NCBI GenBank assembly: GCA_016125505.1
Contig: WGLP01000003.1
Location: forward strand, 627,911 to 691,910
Direction: 5' to 3'
Source of the DNA: Gammaproteobacteria bacterium
Lineage (GTDB): Bacteria; Pseudomonadota; Gammaproteobacteria; UBA6429; Thiohalophilaceae
DNA length: 64,000 bases
Below are positions 1 through 8,389 of this stretch, piece after piece (positions within the stretch are counted from its first letter, which is position 1; every line of letters begins with the position of its first letter). Under the pieces are notes generated by a model. That model worked only from the letters and a program-made list of their open reading frames with translations, did no database searches and was not told the DNA's origin. A program made the translations under genes and the position numbers.

Positions 1-215
1 TTAATATAATTGCTGCGCAACGACCCGGCATCCACTTCCTGCAAACCAATGAGGTCATACGCCTGGATCAATTGCGCAACCTTGTCCAGATTCGTCAGCC
101 GCTGGGTATGCGGCAGCACATGCTTCCAGCTATGCGTCAGATAATGGTGGGGGCGACGGGTACTGATACCCACCTGGACGTTATAACTCAGGACCCGCAG
201 GATATGCCCGGACAT
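1..215 (-). CDS. Endonuclease/exonuclease/phosphatase family protein, N-terminal part
   Basis: The reverse strand is open from an ATG at 215 to the window edge, so only the first 71 residues are seen. The start of the product has the EEP-fold signature: a first beta strand LRVLSYNVQVG, where the Asn is a usual catalytic/metal-site residue, and then LIGLQEVD, where the Glu is the usual metal ligand. Members of this fold are Mg-dependent phosphodiesterases or phosphatases acting on nucleic acids, lipids or other phosphoesters; the substrate cannot be read from this fragment. An EEP gene beside dsbA and cytochrome c4 is, as I recall, also found in pseudomonads. The family call is fairly sure; the specific function is unknown. 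Confidence 0.72.
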   Translation of the reverse strand, partial: MSGHILRVLSYNVQVGISTRRPHHYLTHSWKHVLPHTQRLTNLDKVAQLIQAYDLIGLQEVDAGSLRSNYI

Positions 216-289
216 GCTTTACCATAACTCGTTGGGCAAACAGGCAAGATGATTCGGATCACACGAAACGCAAAAACACGCCTGGATCC

Positions 290-1921
290 TTAAATGGGGC
301 ACACCATCTCACCCAATTTGCTGGTTAATTTCAAATTCTCACTGTAATCGACAGGACAGTCGATAACGCTCACCGCATTGTCGTTCAATGCCTTTTGCAG
401 GGTCGGCAACAATTCCTCCCCCTTCTCGATACGGTAGCCTTTGGCGCCGAAGGCCTCGGCCAGCTTCACGAAATCCGGATTACCAAAATCAATATGGGAT
501 TTGCGGCCGAACTGATTCATCTGCTTCCATTCTATCAAACCATAGGCGCTATCATTCCAGATCAAGATGACAATTGCCGTCTTCAGGCGCACCGCGGTTT
601 CCAGCTCCTGTACATTCATCATAAAGCCGGCATCCCCGGTGACAGCCACCACCTGGCGATCCGGATAAGCCAATTTAGCGCCGATAGCCCCAGGCAGCGC
701 AATGCCCATGCTGGCAAACCCGTTGGAGATAAGACAGGTATTGGGATACTCGCAGCGAAACATGCGCGCCATCCACATCTTGTGTGCACCGACATCGGAG
801 ATGGCAATGCCTTCCATATCCATGGCCGTACGCAGGTCCCAGATGATCTTTTGCGGCTTGACCGGTACCGAGTTGTCGTCCTTGTGCTGGTTCATGTCCT
901 CAATCAGCGCGGCGCGCAAGGCACGCATGGCGTTACCGGTATGCGGACTGGCCAGCTTGGCGATGCGGATCAGCGAATGCTTGATATCACCTACCACCCC
1001 TACCGCTACGTTGTAATAGGCATCGACTTCGGCCGGTGCGCTGTCGATATGGATAATGGTGCGGTCACGAGTCGGGTGCCACAGGTAGGGGTGATACTCC
1101 ACCAGGTCATAACCAACGCAGATAATCACATCCGCCCGGTTAAACCCGCAGCTCACATAATCGTTGGCCTGGAGACCGGCACTACCCAGCGCCATGGGGT
1201 GTTTAAAAGGTATAACACCCTTGGCCATAAACGTATTGGCCACCGGGATACGCAACTCGTCCGCAAACGTCGCCAACTGCTTCCAGGCCTTGCTACGGAT
1301 GACGCCATTGCCCGCCAGGATGATGGGGTTCTTGGCATTAGAGATGATCTCCGCCGCCGCGTCGATGCGCTCACCGGGCGGTTCCGGGGCATGTGGATGT
1401 TTGACCGGCAGGGGGCCGCCCTGGACATCCATTTCGGCGATATTTTCCGGAAACTCGATAAACGCGGCACCGAATTTTTCGGTCTGTGCCAGCTTGAAGG
1501 CCTTGCGCACCACTTCGGCAATGATGTCCGGCGTTAACAGGCGGGAAGAATATTTGGTTACGGCCCGGAACATCTCTTCCAGGTCGAGCACCTGATGCGA
1601 TTCCTTGTGCAGGCGATGCGTACTGGCCTGGCCGGCGATCGCGACTAACGGGGCATGGTCCATGTTCGCGTCAGCCACGCCGGTCACCAGATTGGTCGCC
1701 CCGGGACCGAGAGTCGACAGGCAGACACCGGCCTTGCCGGTAAGACGGCCATAGACGTCGGCCATGAAGGCTGCACCCTGCTCGTGGCGCACCGTAATAA
1801 ACTTGATCGAGGAATCCAGCAAGGCATCCATGACATCCAGATTCTCCTCACCCGGAATCCCGAAGATGTATTCCACCCCTTCGTTTTCCAGGCAACGAAT
1901 GAAGAGTTCGGATGCCTTCAT
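290..1921 (-). CDS. alsS: Acetolactate synthase large subunit-like ThDP enzyme
   Basis: This 543-residue thiamine-diphosphate enzyme probably condenses two pyruvates to 2-acetolactate with loss of CO2. Its N-terminal PYR domain has the conserved ThDP-activating Glu in RHEQGAAFMA (about residue 47) and the LGPGATNL loop. A central domain follows, and the C-terminal PP domain has the Mg/ThDP motif GDAGFMMN running to WNDSAYG. The second position of the motif is GDA rather than the usual GDG. No small regulatory subunit (ilvN/ilvH type) is next to it, so a catabolic AlsS-type or stand-alone enzyme is more likely than the biosynthetic one. AAGGAG lies 7 bases before the ATG. Related family members such as glyoxylate carboligase or sulfoacetaldehyde acetyltransferase cannot be excluded by eye. 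Confidence 0.8.
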   Translation of the reverse strand: MKASELFIRCLENEGVEYIFGIPGEENLDVMDALLDSSIKFITVRHEQGAAFMADVYGRLTGKAGVCLSTLGPGATNLVTGVADANMDHAPLVAIAGQASTHRLHKESHQVLDLEEMFRAVTKYSSRLLTPDIIAEVVRKAFKLAQTEKFGAAFIEFPENIAEMDVQGGPLPVKHPHAPEPPGERIDAAAEIISNAKNPIILAGNGVIRSKAWKQLATFADELRIPVANTFMAKGVIPFKHPMALGSAGLQANDYVSCGFNRADVIICVGYDLVEYHPYLWHPTRDRTIIHIDSAPAEVDAYYNVAVGVVGDIKHSLIRIAKLASPHTGNAMRALRAALIEDMNQHKDDNSVPVKPQKIIWDLRTAMDMEGIAISDVGAHKMWMARMFRCEYPNTCLISNGFASMGIALPGAIGAKLAYPDRQVVAVTGDAGFMMNVQELETAVRLKTAIVILIWNDSAYGLIEWKQMNQFGRKSHIDFGNPDFVKLAEAFGAKGYRIEKGEELLPTLQKALNDNAVSVIDCPVDYSENLKLTSKLGEMVCPI

Positions 1922-2002
1922 GCATGTTCTCCTTAACGTGTTGTTTACTTGCTTATCGGCGCAGCCTTTGAATTCCTTACACAGTCTTTCGAGATTTTCG
2001 GC

Positions 2003-2653
2003 CTATTTGGCCGACATGGCCTTGGACTCTTTGTTTATCAGGAAATCGACCACCTTCAGCATGCCTTCCTCGCCATTGGTCAGGCTGGCGAACGTACGAT
2101 ACTTGCCGTTGACGACCATGGTCGGCACACCATCGATACCATAACGCTGGCAGAGATCCTTCGCACGGTCCACCTTCATCTGAACCCCGAAGGAATGCAT
2201 GGTCTCTTTAAACAGTTTTTTGTCCACACCGAACTTCGCATAGAAGTTGGCCAGGGAGTCCTCGTCAAATAAACGCTGATTCGCCTTGTGAATGGCATCG
2301 AACAAGGCCTCATGCGTCTTGTCCAATACGCCCAGTAATTCTGCTGTGTAGTACGCACGGGCATGCAACTCCCATAAGGGACGGTTGGGAAACACGGCTG
2401 GAATCCGTACGAAATCGACATTTGCCGGCAGGCGCTTCAACCAGGCCTCCAGTTTGGGCTCAAAATGATAGCAATGCGGGCAGCCGTACCAGAACACCTC
2501 CACCACCTCGACCTTCTGGCTATTGTCCGTCTGGACCGGGGGCGAAATTTTTTGATACTCAATCCCTTCATCGTATTCCGCCATGGCGGGCAAGGCGTGT
2601 GCCAGGAATAATCCGGCCACCAGGGCCAACCAATGCAATCGCTTTTTCATCAT
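2003..2653 (-). CDS. dsbA: Thiol:disulfide interchange protein DsbA
   Basis: A periplasmic oxidase that donates disulfide bonds to folding secreted proteins. The 216-residue product starts with a clear signal peptide (basic MMKKR, hydrophobic core, cleavage near PAMA). The thioredoxin fold carries the active site CPHC, the classic DsbA pair, in EVFWYGCPHCYHF, and the cis-proline loop GVPTMV near the C-terminus. An alpha-helical insertion lies between them. Two ATGs are in tandem at 2653 and 2650; GGAGAAC precedes both, so either may be used. It sits among cytochrome c biogenesis and cytochrome c genes, where periplasmic thiol chemistry is relevant, though DsbA also serves many other substrates. 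Confidence 0.93.
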   Translation of the reverse strand: MMKKRLHWLALVAGLFLAHALPAMAEYDEGIEYQKISPPVQTDNSQKVEVVEVFWYGCPHCYHFEPKLEAWLKRLPANVDFVRIPAVFPNRPLWELHARAYYTAELLGVLDKTHEALFDAIHKANQRLFDEDSLANFYAKFGVDKKLFKETMHSFGVQMKVDRAKDLCQRYGIDGVPTMVVNGKYRTFASLTNGEEGMLKVVDFLINKESKAMSAK

Positions 2654-2921
2654 TGTTCTCCGCGTTAATTTTCAAATCTTGGCAGTAAGGGAATTGGATG
2701 GGCAATCCGGCCCAATGTTCCACGCATCTTAGCGGGGAATCCGGACCCGGCATAGTGTCCCGGTCTCGATACCGCCCCAGAACTCAGGATGCCAGCAGAC
2801 CTGCGAGACATGAATGTACCCGGGCCAGCTGAACGAAAAATGAAATGCAGCGATCAGGAAGAGTGCATTGAATCTACCCGATGGCATGACCTGATGATGT
2901 CATACCACCGGGAAGGCGAGT

Positions 2922-4328
2922 TTACAGTCGGCCGTAGGAATGCAGGCCGGACAGGAACATATTGACCCCAAGGAAGGCAAACGTGGTAACGAACAGACCG
3001 ACCACGGCCCACCATGCCAGCGGCGTACCCCGCCAACCCTTGGTCAGACGCATGTGCAACCACGCGGCATAGTTCAACCAGACGATCAGCGCCCAGGTCT
3101 CTTTCGGGTCCCAGGACCAGAAACCACCCCAGGCCTCCGCCGCCCACAGGGCACCCAGTACGGTCGCCAGCGTGAAGAATCCAAAGCCCAGACCGATCGC
3201 CTTGTGCATGATATCGTCGAGCACTTCAACCTTGGGCAGATTGTCATAGCCGATAGAGCGGATGGCGCGCACGGAGCCGAACCCCAGCACCCATAACAGT
3301 GCCATGCTGGCAAACACGGAACCGAATACCAGTGACACATCCTGCGCCGAGCCAATACCGAATTTATACAATGCCAGCGGTGTGCCCACGACAAAGACGA
3401 TCACCATCGCGATGATCTGGGACGAACGCTTCGGGTCCTTCGCGTGATCAATCAATAAATAAAACAGACCCAGCATGGCCGCCAGTGAAAACGATCCATA
3501 GCCGATGAAGTTGGCCGGGACATGGATCTTCATCCAGTAACTCTTGAGTGCCGGCACCAGCGGTTCGATGGTATTGGCGCCACGATCGAATTGATACCAC
3601 AGCAGGAAACCGATGGCCGCGCTGATAACGAGCAGGACAAAACCGCCCATGGTGCGGGTCTTGTACTTGGCTTCGTAATGTAGATAGATCAGTGCAGTGA
3701 TAATCGAGAACAGAATAAATACTTCGTATAAATTGCTGACGGGGATATGACCGATATCCAGGCCAATCAGATATGACTCGCGCCAACGCACCATCATCCC
3801 GATCAGGCCCATGGCCACTGCGCTCCAGGTCATGGCGCTGGCGACCTTGCCCACAAACAGGTTACGTGTGAACAGATGCGCCAGATAAGTAATCGTCGCC
3901 AGGAAGAACAGCGCGCTCATCCACATGATGGCGGAGGTGCTGGACAGAAAATACTTGAATAAGAATTTACTGTGCGCGGGATCGGTCAGGCTGGAAAGCG
4001 CGGCAATGGCACTGCGTCCGTCCATGCCTTGCGCCTTGAGCGCCGCTACCTGCGGACCGTACAACATGACCGAAGTCAGACTCACCGCCGCTACCACAGC
4101 CAGCAGGATACGAATCGACTTCCAGTACCAGCCCAGGGCAATAACCGCCGCCGCCACACCAAGCATGATAACGACTTCGTAAATGTCCATCAGGTAGGCG
4201 TATTTGTAATGCGCAAACGCTGCACCGGTTACGATCAGTATCGCGTAGATCCAATCCAGCGGGCCGAGTGTGCGCAGGAAAGAACGGCGCTGAAGTTGTT
4301 CGTGTAATTCCTGTTGCGTGACTGCCAT
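2922..4328 (-). CDS. ccsA: System II cytochrome c maturation protein, CcsA/ResC type (WWD heme handler)
   Basis: A polytopic inner-membrane protein that with ResB forms the System II heme export and cytochrome c ligation complex. The C-terminal half contains the tryptophan-rich WWD motif WGGFWSWDPKETWALI and conserved flanking histidines, the hallmark of heme-handling proteins. At 468 residues it is longer than a minimal CcsA, with about 150 extra N-terminal residues in several membrane segments. Many databases call such proteins CcsB, so symbols are used inconsistently. The start has GAGGA 7-8 bases upstream. It lies 13 bases after resB in the same direction, so the two are probably one transcript. 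System II in a gammaproteobacterium-like context replaces the commoner Ccm system. Confidence 0.88.
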   Translation of the reverse strand: MAVTQQELHEQLQRRSFLRTLGPLDWIYAILIVTGAAFAHYKYAYLMDIYEVVIMLGVAAAVIALGWYWKSIRILLAVVAAVSLTSVMLYGPQVAALKAQGMDGRSAIAALSSLTDPAHSKFLFKYFLSSTSAIMWMSALFFLATITYLAHLFTRNLFVGKVASAMTWSAVAMGLIGMMVRWRESYLIGLDIGHIPVSNLYEVFILFSIITALIYLHYEAKYKTRTMGGFVLLVISAAIGFLLWYQFDRGANTIEPLVPALKSYWMKIHVPANFIGYGSFSLAAMLGLFYLLIDHAKDPKRSSQIIAMVIVFVVGTPLALYKFGIGSAQDVSLVFGSVFASMALLWVLGFGSVRAIRSIGYDNLPKVEVLDDIMHKAIGLGFGFFTLATVLGALWAAEAWGGFWSWDPKETWALIVWLNYAAWLHMRLTKGWRGTPLAWWAVVGLFVTTFAFLGVNMFLSGLHSYGRL

Positions 4329-4341
4329 GATGTTATCCTCG

Positions 4342-6363
4342 CTATGCCTTGAGCAGACTGTTCAGCCTGTCCGCCAGATCGTGATAATGCGTGCGAAAAT
4401 CCGACGCGTTCCGATTACCGCTACCGGCAAACAACAACTGTTGTGTCCCTGCTTCGTCCCGGTACAACACAAGCCACAGACGCTGGTGACTGACGTAGAA
4501 GAGTAAAAATACGCCAGCAATCAACATGGCACAACCCAGATACAAGACAATATTGCCCGGGCTACGGGTGACCTGCAGTGTGGACTGTTGGACCTGTTGG
4601 AAATCAGTTAGTTGCACATAAAAAGGGCTGCCGTACAGATAGATCTGGCGCAGCGCCTCCACGGCATCGAAATAAAAACGCTCCTGGGCCGGCGTAATAT
4701 CTTTTTCCGATTTAACCCCTTCATCCTTGAGGACATCAGAATAGACCGCCTGTAACAGGCTGGTGAGTACCTTGGTATAGGCATCCGCCATTTTCTGCTG
4801 CTGGGCCGAATCCGAGGTGATTTTGCGAATTTGCGCATCGATGGCCTCATAACCACCGAACAAAAAGCGATCCGCCAGATCCACCATGCTTTTGACAATG
4901 GTGGCCTTCATCTCGGTCTGGTTCGACGGCGCTGACTGCATCAGGCGATCTACGGTGTCCCTGGCAATCCGCGTGACACGCGGTGCATCGTTAAGCGCCG
5001 CCTCGAATTTCATAAAGCGATCGACGGTGAACTTGTCATCGGCGGGGATATGAATATAACGATAATCTTCCGAGACGCTGTTGCGCGTACCGGTAATAAA
5101 GAAGTAGCGCCCACCCAGCTTTACCGGCGACATGTAGTTCACATATTCCTTGGCGACACCCTTGTCATCACGCACACGAAAGATGATGCTCGGTCCGAAG
5201 TTTTCAAATTTACGATGCTGCGGATCGTCCTTGGGCGCCGGGAAGACATTAAACTTTTTGAAATCCGCAAACTCCAGGGTCATCTGGCCGTGCATGGTAT
5301 CCAGGGTGCGATTCTCACCCACGGTGCCGGTCAGATCCAGGGTGCGCAGCTTCGCATCATAGAAAGGCCATAGCTTCATCGTGAGATGTGAACCACCGTC
5401 ACCAAAAGAGGCCTGATAGATGTTGTAACCCCGGTAGACGAGCGGATGATTCACCGAGATCGTCTTTTTCAGGGGTTCTTTCAATCTTGAATCGTGAATG
5501 ACGAGATCGCTCTCGAACGATTTTGGCTGACCGGTATTGTACTGCTCGACGCGGAATTGTTTTAACTCGATGGAAAACGGCAGCTGCTGCAAGACCCAGC
5601 CATCGCGAATATTCAGGATCGTGTAATTGACGCTCTTGCCTTCCGGAATCTGCGAGTTACCGCGAAATGCAAATGCCTCTCCGGGCTTCAGCGTGCTGAT
5701 GGCGGGGACGTCTCTGATATCCTGTATCACCGCGCTGTTGGGTACCAGCTTTAACTTGCCCAACCACTCGCGCACGGTGAGATCAAACTTGGCATTCAAA
5801 AATGCGCCGAGACAGATGACCACGATACCCATGTGGGCCATCAAGTAGCCAATGCGATTGAACTTGCCGCGCATGCCGGCAATGACGACACGATCCTCGT
5901 GCTGTTTTACCCGACTGGCATAGCCATTTACGGACAGGAAACGCCGCAAGCGATCCATCAGCGTCTGTTCATCCTGTTCCACCTGCCAGGTCTGGGCATT
6001 CTCCATGGTGCGCAGGGCTTTTAGCTGACTGTTGAGACGGAAATTTCGCATCTCCTGCAGCATGGTTGGCACGTTGCGATAGATACACACGCTGGTCGAC
6101 GTCACCAAAAACGCGAGTAACAGGAGAAACCACATGGCGCCGTACACATCGTACAGGCGAAGGAACTTGAAGTACTCGTGCCAGAACGGCCCGAACTTGA
6201 TGATGTAGTCGTTATAGTCCTGGTTCTGCTGGAGCACAGTACCGATAACGGAGGCGATGGCGACAATGACCAGGATCGTGATCGCCAGATTCATCGACCC
6301 GAGAAAATCGAGAATGACACTGCGGCGACTACCGCTTACTGCCTGTGTCTGTTCCGTCGTCAT
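4342..6363 (-). CDS. resB: System II cytochrome c maturation protein ResB/CcsB
   Basis: Membrane partner of the WWD protein in System II cytochrome c biogenesis; it is thought to bring reduced apocytochrome to heme. The 673-residue product has three N-terminal membrane segments (the third, in GYLMAHMGIVVICLGAF, carries a His), a large periplasmic domain of roughly 400 residues, and a last transmembrane helix ending in VSHQRLWLVL, which also has a His. This is the standard ResB layout. No strong ribosome site is visible before the ATG. The two soluble c-type cytochromes just upstream are plausible substrates. Transcription would continue into the CcsA-type gene 13 bases downstream. Confidence 0.9.
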   Translation of the reverse strand: MTTEQTQAVSGSRRSVILDFLGSMNLAITILVIVAIASVIGTVLQQNQDYNDYIIKFGPFWHEYFKFLRLYDVYGAMWFLLLLAFLVTSTSVCIYRNVPTMLQEMRNFRLNSQLKALRTMENAQTWQVEQDEQTLMDRLRRFLSVNGYASRVKQHEDRVVIAGMRGKFNRIGYLMAHMGIVVICLGAFLNAKFDLTVREWLGKLKLVPNSAVIQDIRDVPAISTLKPGEAFAFRGNSQIPEGKSVNYTILNIRDGWVLQQLPFSIELKQFRVEQYNTGQPKSFESDLVIHDSRLKEPLKKTISVNHPLVYRGYNIYQASFGDGGSHLTMKLWPFYDAKLRTLDLTGTVGENRTLDTMHGQMTLEFADFKKFNVFPAPKDDPQHRKFENFGPSIIFRVRDDKGVAKEYVNYMSPVKLGGRYFFITGTRNSVSEDYRYIHIPADDKFTVDRFMKFEAALNDAPRVTRIARDTVDRLMQSAPSNQTEMKATIVKSMVDLADRFLFGGYEAIDAQIRKITSDSAQQQKMADAYTKVLTSLLQAVYSDVLKDEGVKSEKDITPAQERFYFDAVEALRQIYLYGSPFYVQLTDFQQVQQSTLQVTRSPGNIVLYLGCAMLIAGVFLLFYVSHQRLWLVLYRDEAGTQQLLFAGSGNRNASDFRTHYHDLADRLNSLLKA

Positions 6364-6456
6364 GCTATGTAAAATTCGTACCTTAATAAAAAATAAAGGG
6401 CGGCCAATCGCTGGCCACCCTTTACATCATTCATTACGCAGTACAGCTTGGGCTTG

Positions 6457-7065
6457 TTAGTGCAAGCCGGAAACGTAATGCGCTACCGCCTTCATCTCCG
6501 CATCGTCCATGCGCTTGGCGATATCATGCATGATCTGGCCGGCACTGTCTGTGCCACGCTCGCCCGTACGGAAATCCGTCAGGGTCTTGGTAACGTAGTC
6601 GGCATTCTGCCCACCCAGGTTCGGGTACTTGGCAGGCGGATTGCCTGATCCATCCGGGCTATGGCAGGCCATGCAAGCCGGCACCGCCTTGGTCTCATTG
6701 CCGCCACGATAGATACGCTGACCCAGTTCACGCATGGCCGGATCAGTTGCAGCGCCCAGGGTACGTTTCTGCGAAGCGAAGTACGCCGCCAGGTCTTCCA
6801 TGTCCTGCGGGCTCAGGTTGGTCACCTGGGCGGACATGATCGCGTTCTTGCGCACACCGGCTTTGAAGTCGTGGAGCTGTTTCAACAGGTAACTGGCATG
6901 CTGACCCGCCAGCTTCGGATAGTTCGGGATCATCGCATTGCCGTCGGCGCCATGGCAGCCGGCACAAACCTGTGACTTGCTTTTACCGGCATTGACGTCC
7001 CCGGCCGCGAAGGCCGGGGTTGTTGCGACAATCGCGATCAGACTAAGAGCGACGGCTTTGATCAT
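6457..7065 (-). CDS. Diheme cytochrome c4
   Basis: A periplasmic diheme electron carrier. After a signal peptide (cleavage near TPAFA) there are two homologous class I cytochrome domains with heme-binding motifs CAGCH and CMACH, each followed by the typical YPKLAGQ or YPNLGGQ loop; distal Met ligands appear as NAIMSAQ and the DEAEMKA region in the respective domains. Length (202 residues) is normal for c4. In related bacteria c4 passes electrons to cbb3-type or other terminal oxidases. The start overlaps the stop of the upstream cytochrome gene by 4 bases (ATGA), which indicates translational coupling and coordinated supply of the two carriers. Confidence 0.92.
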   Translation of the reverse strand: MIKAVALSLIAIVATTPAFAAGDVNAGKSKSQVCAGCHGADGNAMIPNYPKLAGQHASYLLKQLHDFKAGVRKNAIMSAQVTNLSPQDMEDLAAYFASQKRTLGAATDPAMRELGQRIYRGGNETKAVPACMACHSPDGSGNPPAKYPNLGGQNADYVTKTLTDFRTGERGTDSAGQIMHDIAKRMDDAEMKAVAHYVSGLH

Positions 7066-7385
7066 TGTGAAATGCTCACCATGTAATCAACGGCAGCCTT
7101 CACTGCGTCATCAGCCAGGCTGGCATTACCACCCTTTGCCGGCATAAAGCCTTTGGTACCCTTAAAACCCTCGATGGCGTGCTTATAAAGGGTTTCTTTG
7201 CCCTTGGCGATATGCGGCGCCCAAGCGGCTTTGTCACCGGCCTTGGGGGCACCTGCGGCACCGGTACCATGGCAAGCGAAACAGGTTTGTTGGTAGGTCG
7301 CCTTGCCATCAGCAAAAGCCTGTGAGGCCAGACCCAGCATACTTACGGCGGATACAGCAATGATCAGTTTTTTCATTTTGGACAC
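7062..7385 (-). CDS. Monoheme cytochrome c5-like protein
   Basis: A small periplasmic electron carrier of 107 residues. The signal peptide is MKKLIIAVSAVSMLG followed by a cleavage site near QAFA. One heme motif, CFACH, lies about 15 residues into the mature part, and the Met ligand is in KGFMPAKGG, a pattern typical of cytochrome c5/cytochrome c-555 proteins. GGAG lies 8 bases before the ATG. It is the first gene of a two-cytochrome operon with c4 and diverges from engB across about 90 bases. The partner redox proteins are not encoded in the window. Confidence 0.9.
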   Translation of the reverse strand: MSKMKKLIIAVSAVSMLGLASQAFADGKATYQQTCFACHGTGAAGAPKAGDKAAWAPHIAKGKETLYKHAIEGFKGTKGFMPAKGGNASLADDAVKAAVDYMVSISQ

Positions 7386-7424
7386 TCCGTGATAGAGAAA
7401 TCATTTTGTTCGATCTCGCCCCGC

Positions 7425-7446
7425 GCCCTACTTATATAAATAGGGC
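7425..7446. promoter_or_regulatory. Dyad in the divergent cytochrome/engB promoter region
   Basis: GCCCTA and TAGGGC form a 6-base dyad separated by 10 AT-rich bases (CTTATATAAA). It lies in the only intergenic space between two divergent genes, and the spacer contains TATATAA-like -10 sequence on either strand. It could be an operator over the cytochrome promoter or simply part of a promoter. No regulator is identified. Confidence 0.3.
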
Positions 7447-7476
7447 ATAATCCACCCAGGACAAAACCACCCAAAA

Positions 7477-8136
7477 ATGGGGCACCTTTATACAAACAGT
7501 CACATGTCGGGTCAAGCAGACAATCAAAAATTATCGCCAGGCCGTAACCCCTTACAGGCAGCGCACTTTCTCCTCAGCACACCATCCCTGCTGCATGCAC
7601 CGCAGGACAGTGGCCGGGAAGTTGCCTTTGCGGGCCGCTCCAACGCCGGAAAATCCAGCGCCCTCAATGTGTTGTGTAACCAAAAGGCCCTGGCCCGCAC
7701 CAGTAAAACACCCGGCCGTACCCAGCAACTCGTATTTTTCGGCGTGACCGAACAGGTCCGTCTGGTCGATCTGCCTGGCTACGGCTACGCCAAGGTCAAT
7801 GCCCAGACCCAGCAACAATGGCAAAGCCTGATGGAGTCATTTCTCGGTCAGCGTCAGGCGCTGCATGGCATCGTCCTGGTTATGGATATCCGCCACCCAC
7901 TCACGGAATATGACCAGCAAATGCTGGAATGGTGCCACTACCACCGAATGCCCGTCCTCGTGTTATTGACCAAGGCCGATAAACTCTCCCGCGGTGCGGC
8001 ACATAACACCCTGCATAGCGTACGCCGCGAACTGGAAGCACTGCCTTTGTGCCAGGTGCAATTGTTTTCGGCGACCAAGCGCACCGGGGTGGAAGAGGCA
8101 CGGGAACAAATCTGCAACTGGCTCGCGCTGAGCTGA
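7477..8136 (+). CDS. engB: Ribosome biogenesis GTPase EngB/YsxC/YihA
   Basis: An essential small GTPase needed for assembly of the large ribosomal subunit. G1 is GRSNAGKSS, the switch region has a TPGRTQ motif, G3 is DLPGYGYA and G4 is TKADK; SATKRTG fits G5. At 219 residues it has a normal GTPase core with a slightly longer N-terminus: homologs usually begin near NPLQAAHFLLS, so an internal start (ATG at 7504) is possible. Neither start has a strong Shine-Dalgarno. It converges on polA, an arrangement also seen in enterics and pseudomonads, with a probable small RNA between them. Confidence 0.94.
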   Translation: MGHLYTNSHMSGQADNQKLSPGRNPLQAAHFLLSTPSLLHAPQDSGREVAFAGRSNAGKSSALNVLCNQKALARTSKTPGRTQQLVFFGVTEQVRLVDLPGYGYAKVNAQTQQQWQSLMESFLGQRQALHGIVLVMDIRHPLTEYDQQMLEWCHYHRMPVLVLLTKADKLSRGAAHNTLHSVRRELEALPLCQVQLFSATKRTGVEEAREQICNWLALS

Positions 8137-8156
8137 TACAAAAATCCCGAATCCCC

Positions 8157-8197
8157 AAAAAAGAAAACCCCAGGTATTGGGGGAATAATACCTGGGG
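8157..8197 (-). terminator. Strong Rho-independent terminator, leftward
   Basis: The arms CCCCAGGTATT (8168-8178) and AATACCTGGGG (8187-8197) form a perfect 11-base stem with an 8-base loop. Read leftward the stem is followed by TTTTCTTTTTT (8167-8157), the U-tract of an intrinsic terminator. Read rightward there is no U-tract, so it ends transcription from the polA side, either polA itself or a small RNA in the gap. Confidence 0.87.
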
Positions 8198-8285
8198 CAA
8201 AATACGCACCCGACTTGGGGAATCAGGTGCTAAGTTATCCCGCCAGGGAGGGATGCGGGAAAACAGTTGGGAACCTAGCAAAAGT
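8157..8285 (-). ncRNA. Candidate small RNA between polA and engB (Spot 42/ErsA position)
   Basis: Known: the polA-engB gap encodes Spot 42 in enterics and ErsA in pseudomonads, transcribed in the polA direction. Seen here: on the same strand, after the polA stop, the sequence folds as TGCTA pairing with TAGCA (8276-8280 with 8228-8232), an inner stem TCCCGC/GCGGGA (8255-8260 with 8238-8243) extended by three more pairs past one mismatch, and then the strong terminator. The inner loop reads ATCCCTCCCTG, complementary to AGGGAGGGAT-type ribosome sites. The 5' end is a guess from the pairing; no convincing sigma-70 promoter was found, so the element could instead be the polA 3' UTR. Confidence 0.5.
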
Positions 8286-8301
8286 GTCCTAACCTGTTTT
8301 C

Positions 8302-8320
8302 TCAGACAGAGCCTGTCTGA
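8302..8320. repeat. Inverted repeat in the polA-engB gap
   Basis: TCAGACAG and CTGTCTGA are perfect 8-base arms around a 3-base loop. It is followed rightward by AAAAAG, so neither direction has a terminator U-tract. It sits just upstream of the proposed small RNA on the leftward strand, where an operator could lie. The function is not determined. Confidence 0.5.
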
Positions 8321-8389
8321 AAAAGTTCACCACCCCTGGACTTGATATGAAAAGTTTGAACGAAAAAGGCCTGAAATGCCAGTGTCTTT

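Noticed and set aside
395..1537. A 380-codon open frame on the forward strand opposite acetolactate synthase
   Set aside because: It lies antisense to a clear ThDP enzyme, has no family motif or ribosome site, and is explained by codon bias of the real gene. The same holds for long antisense frames at 11103-12134, 40505-41515 and 56155-57147.
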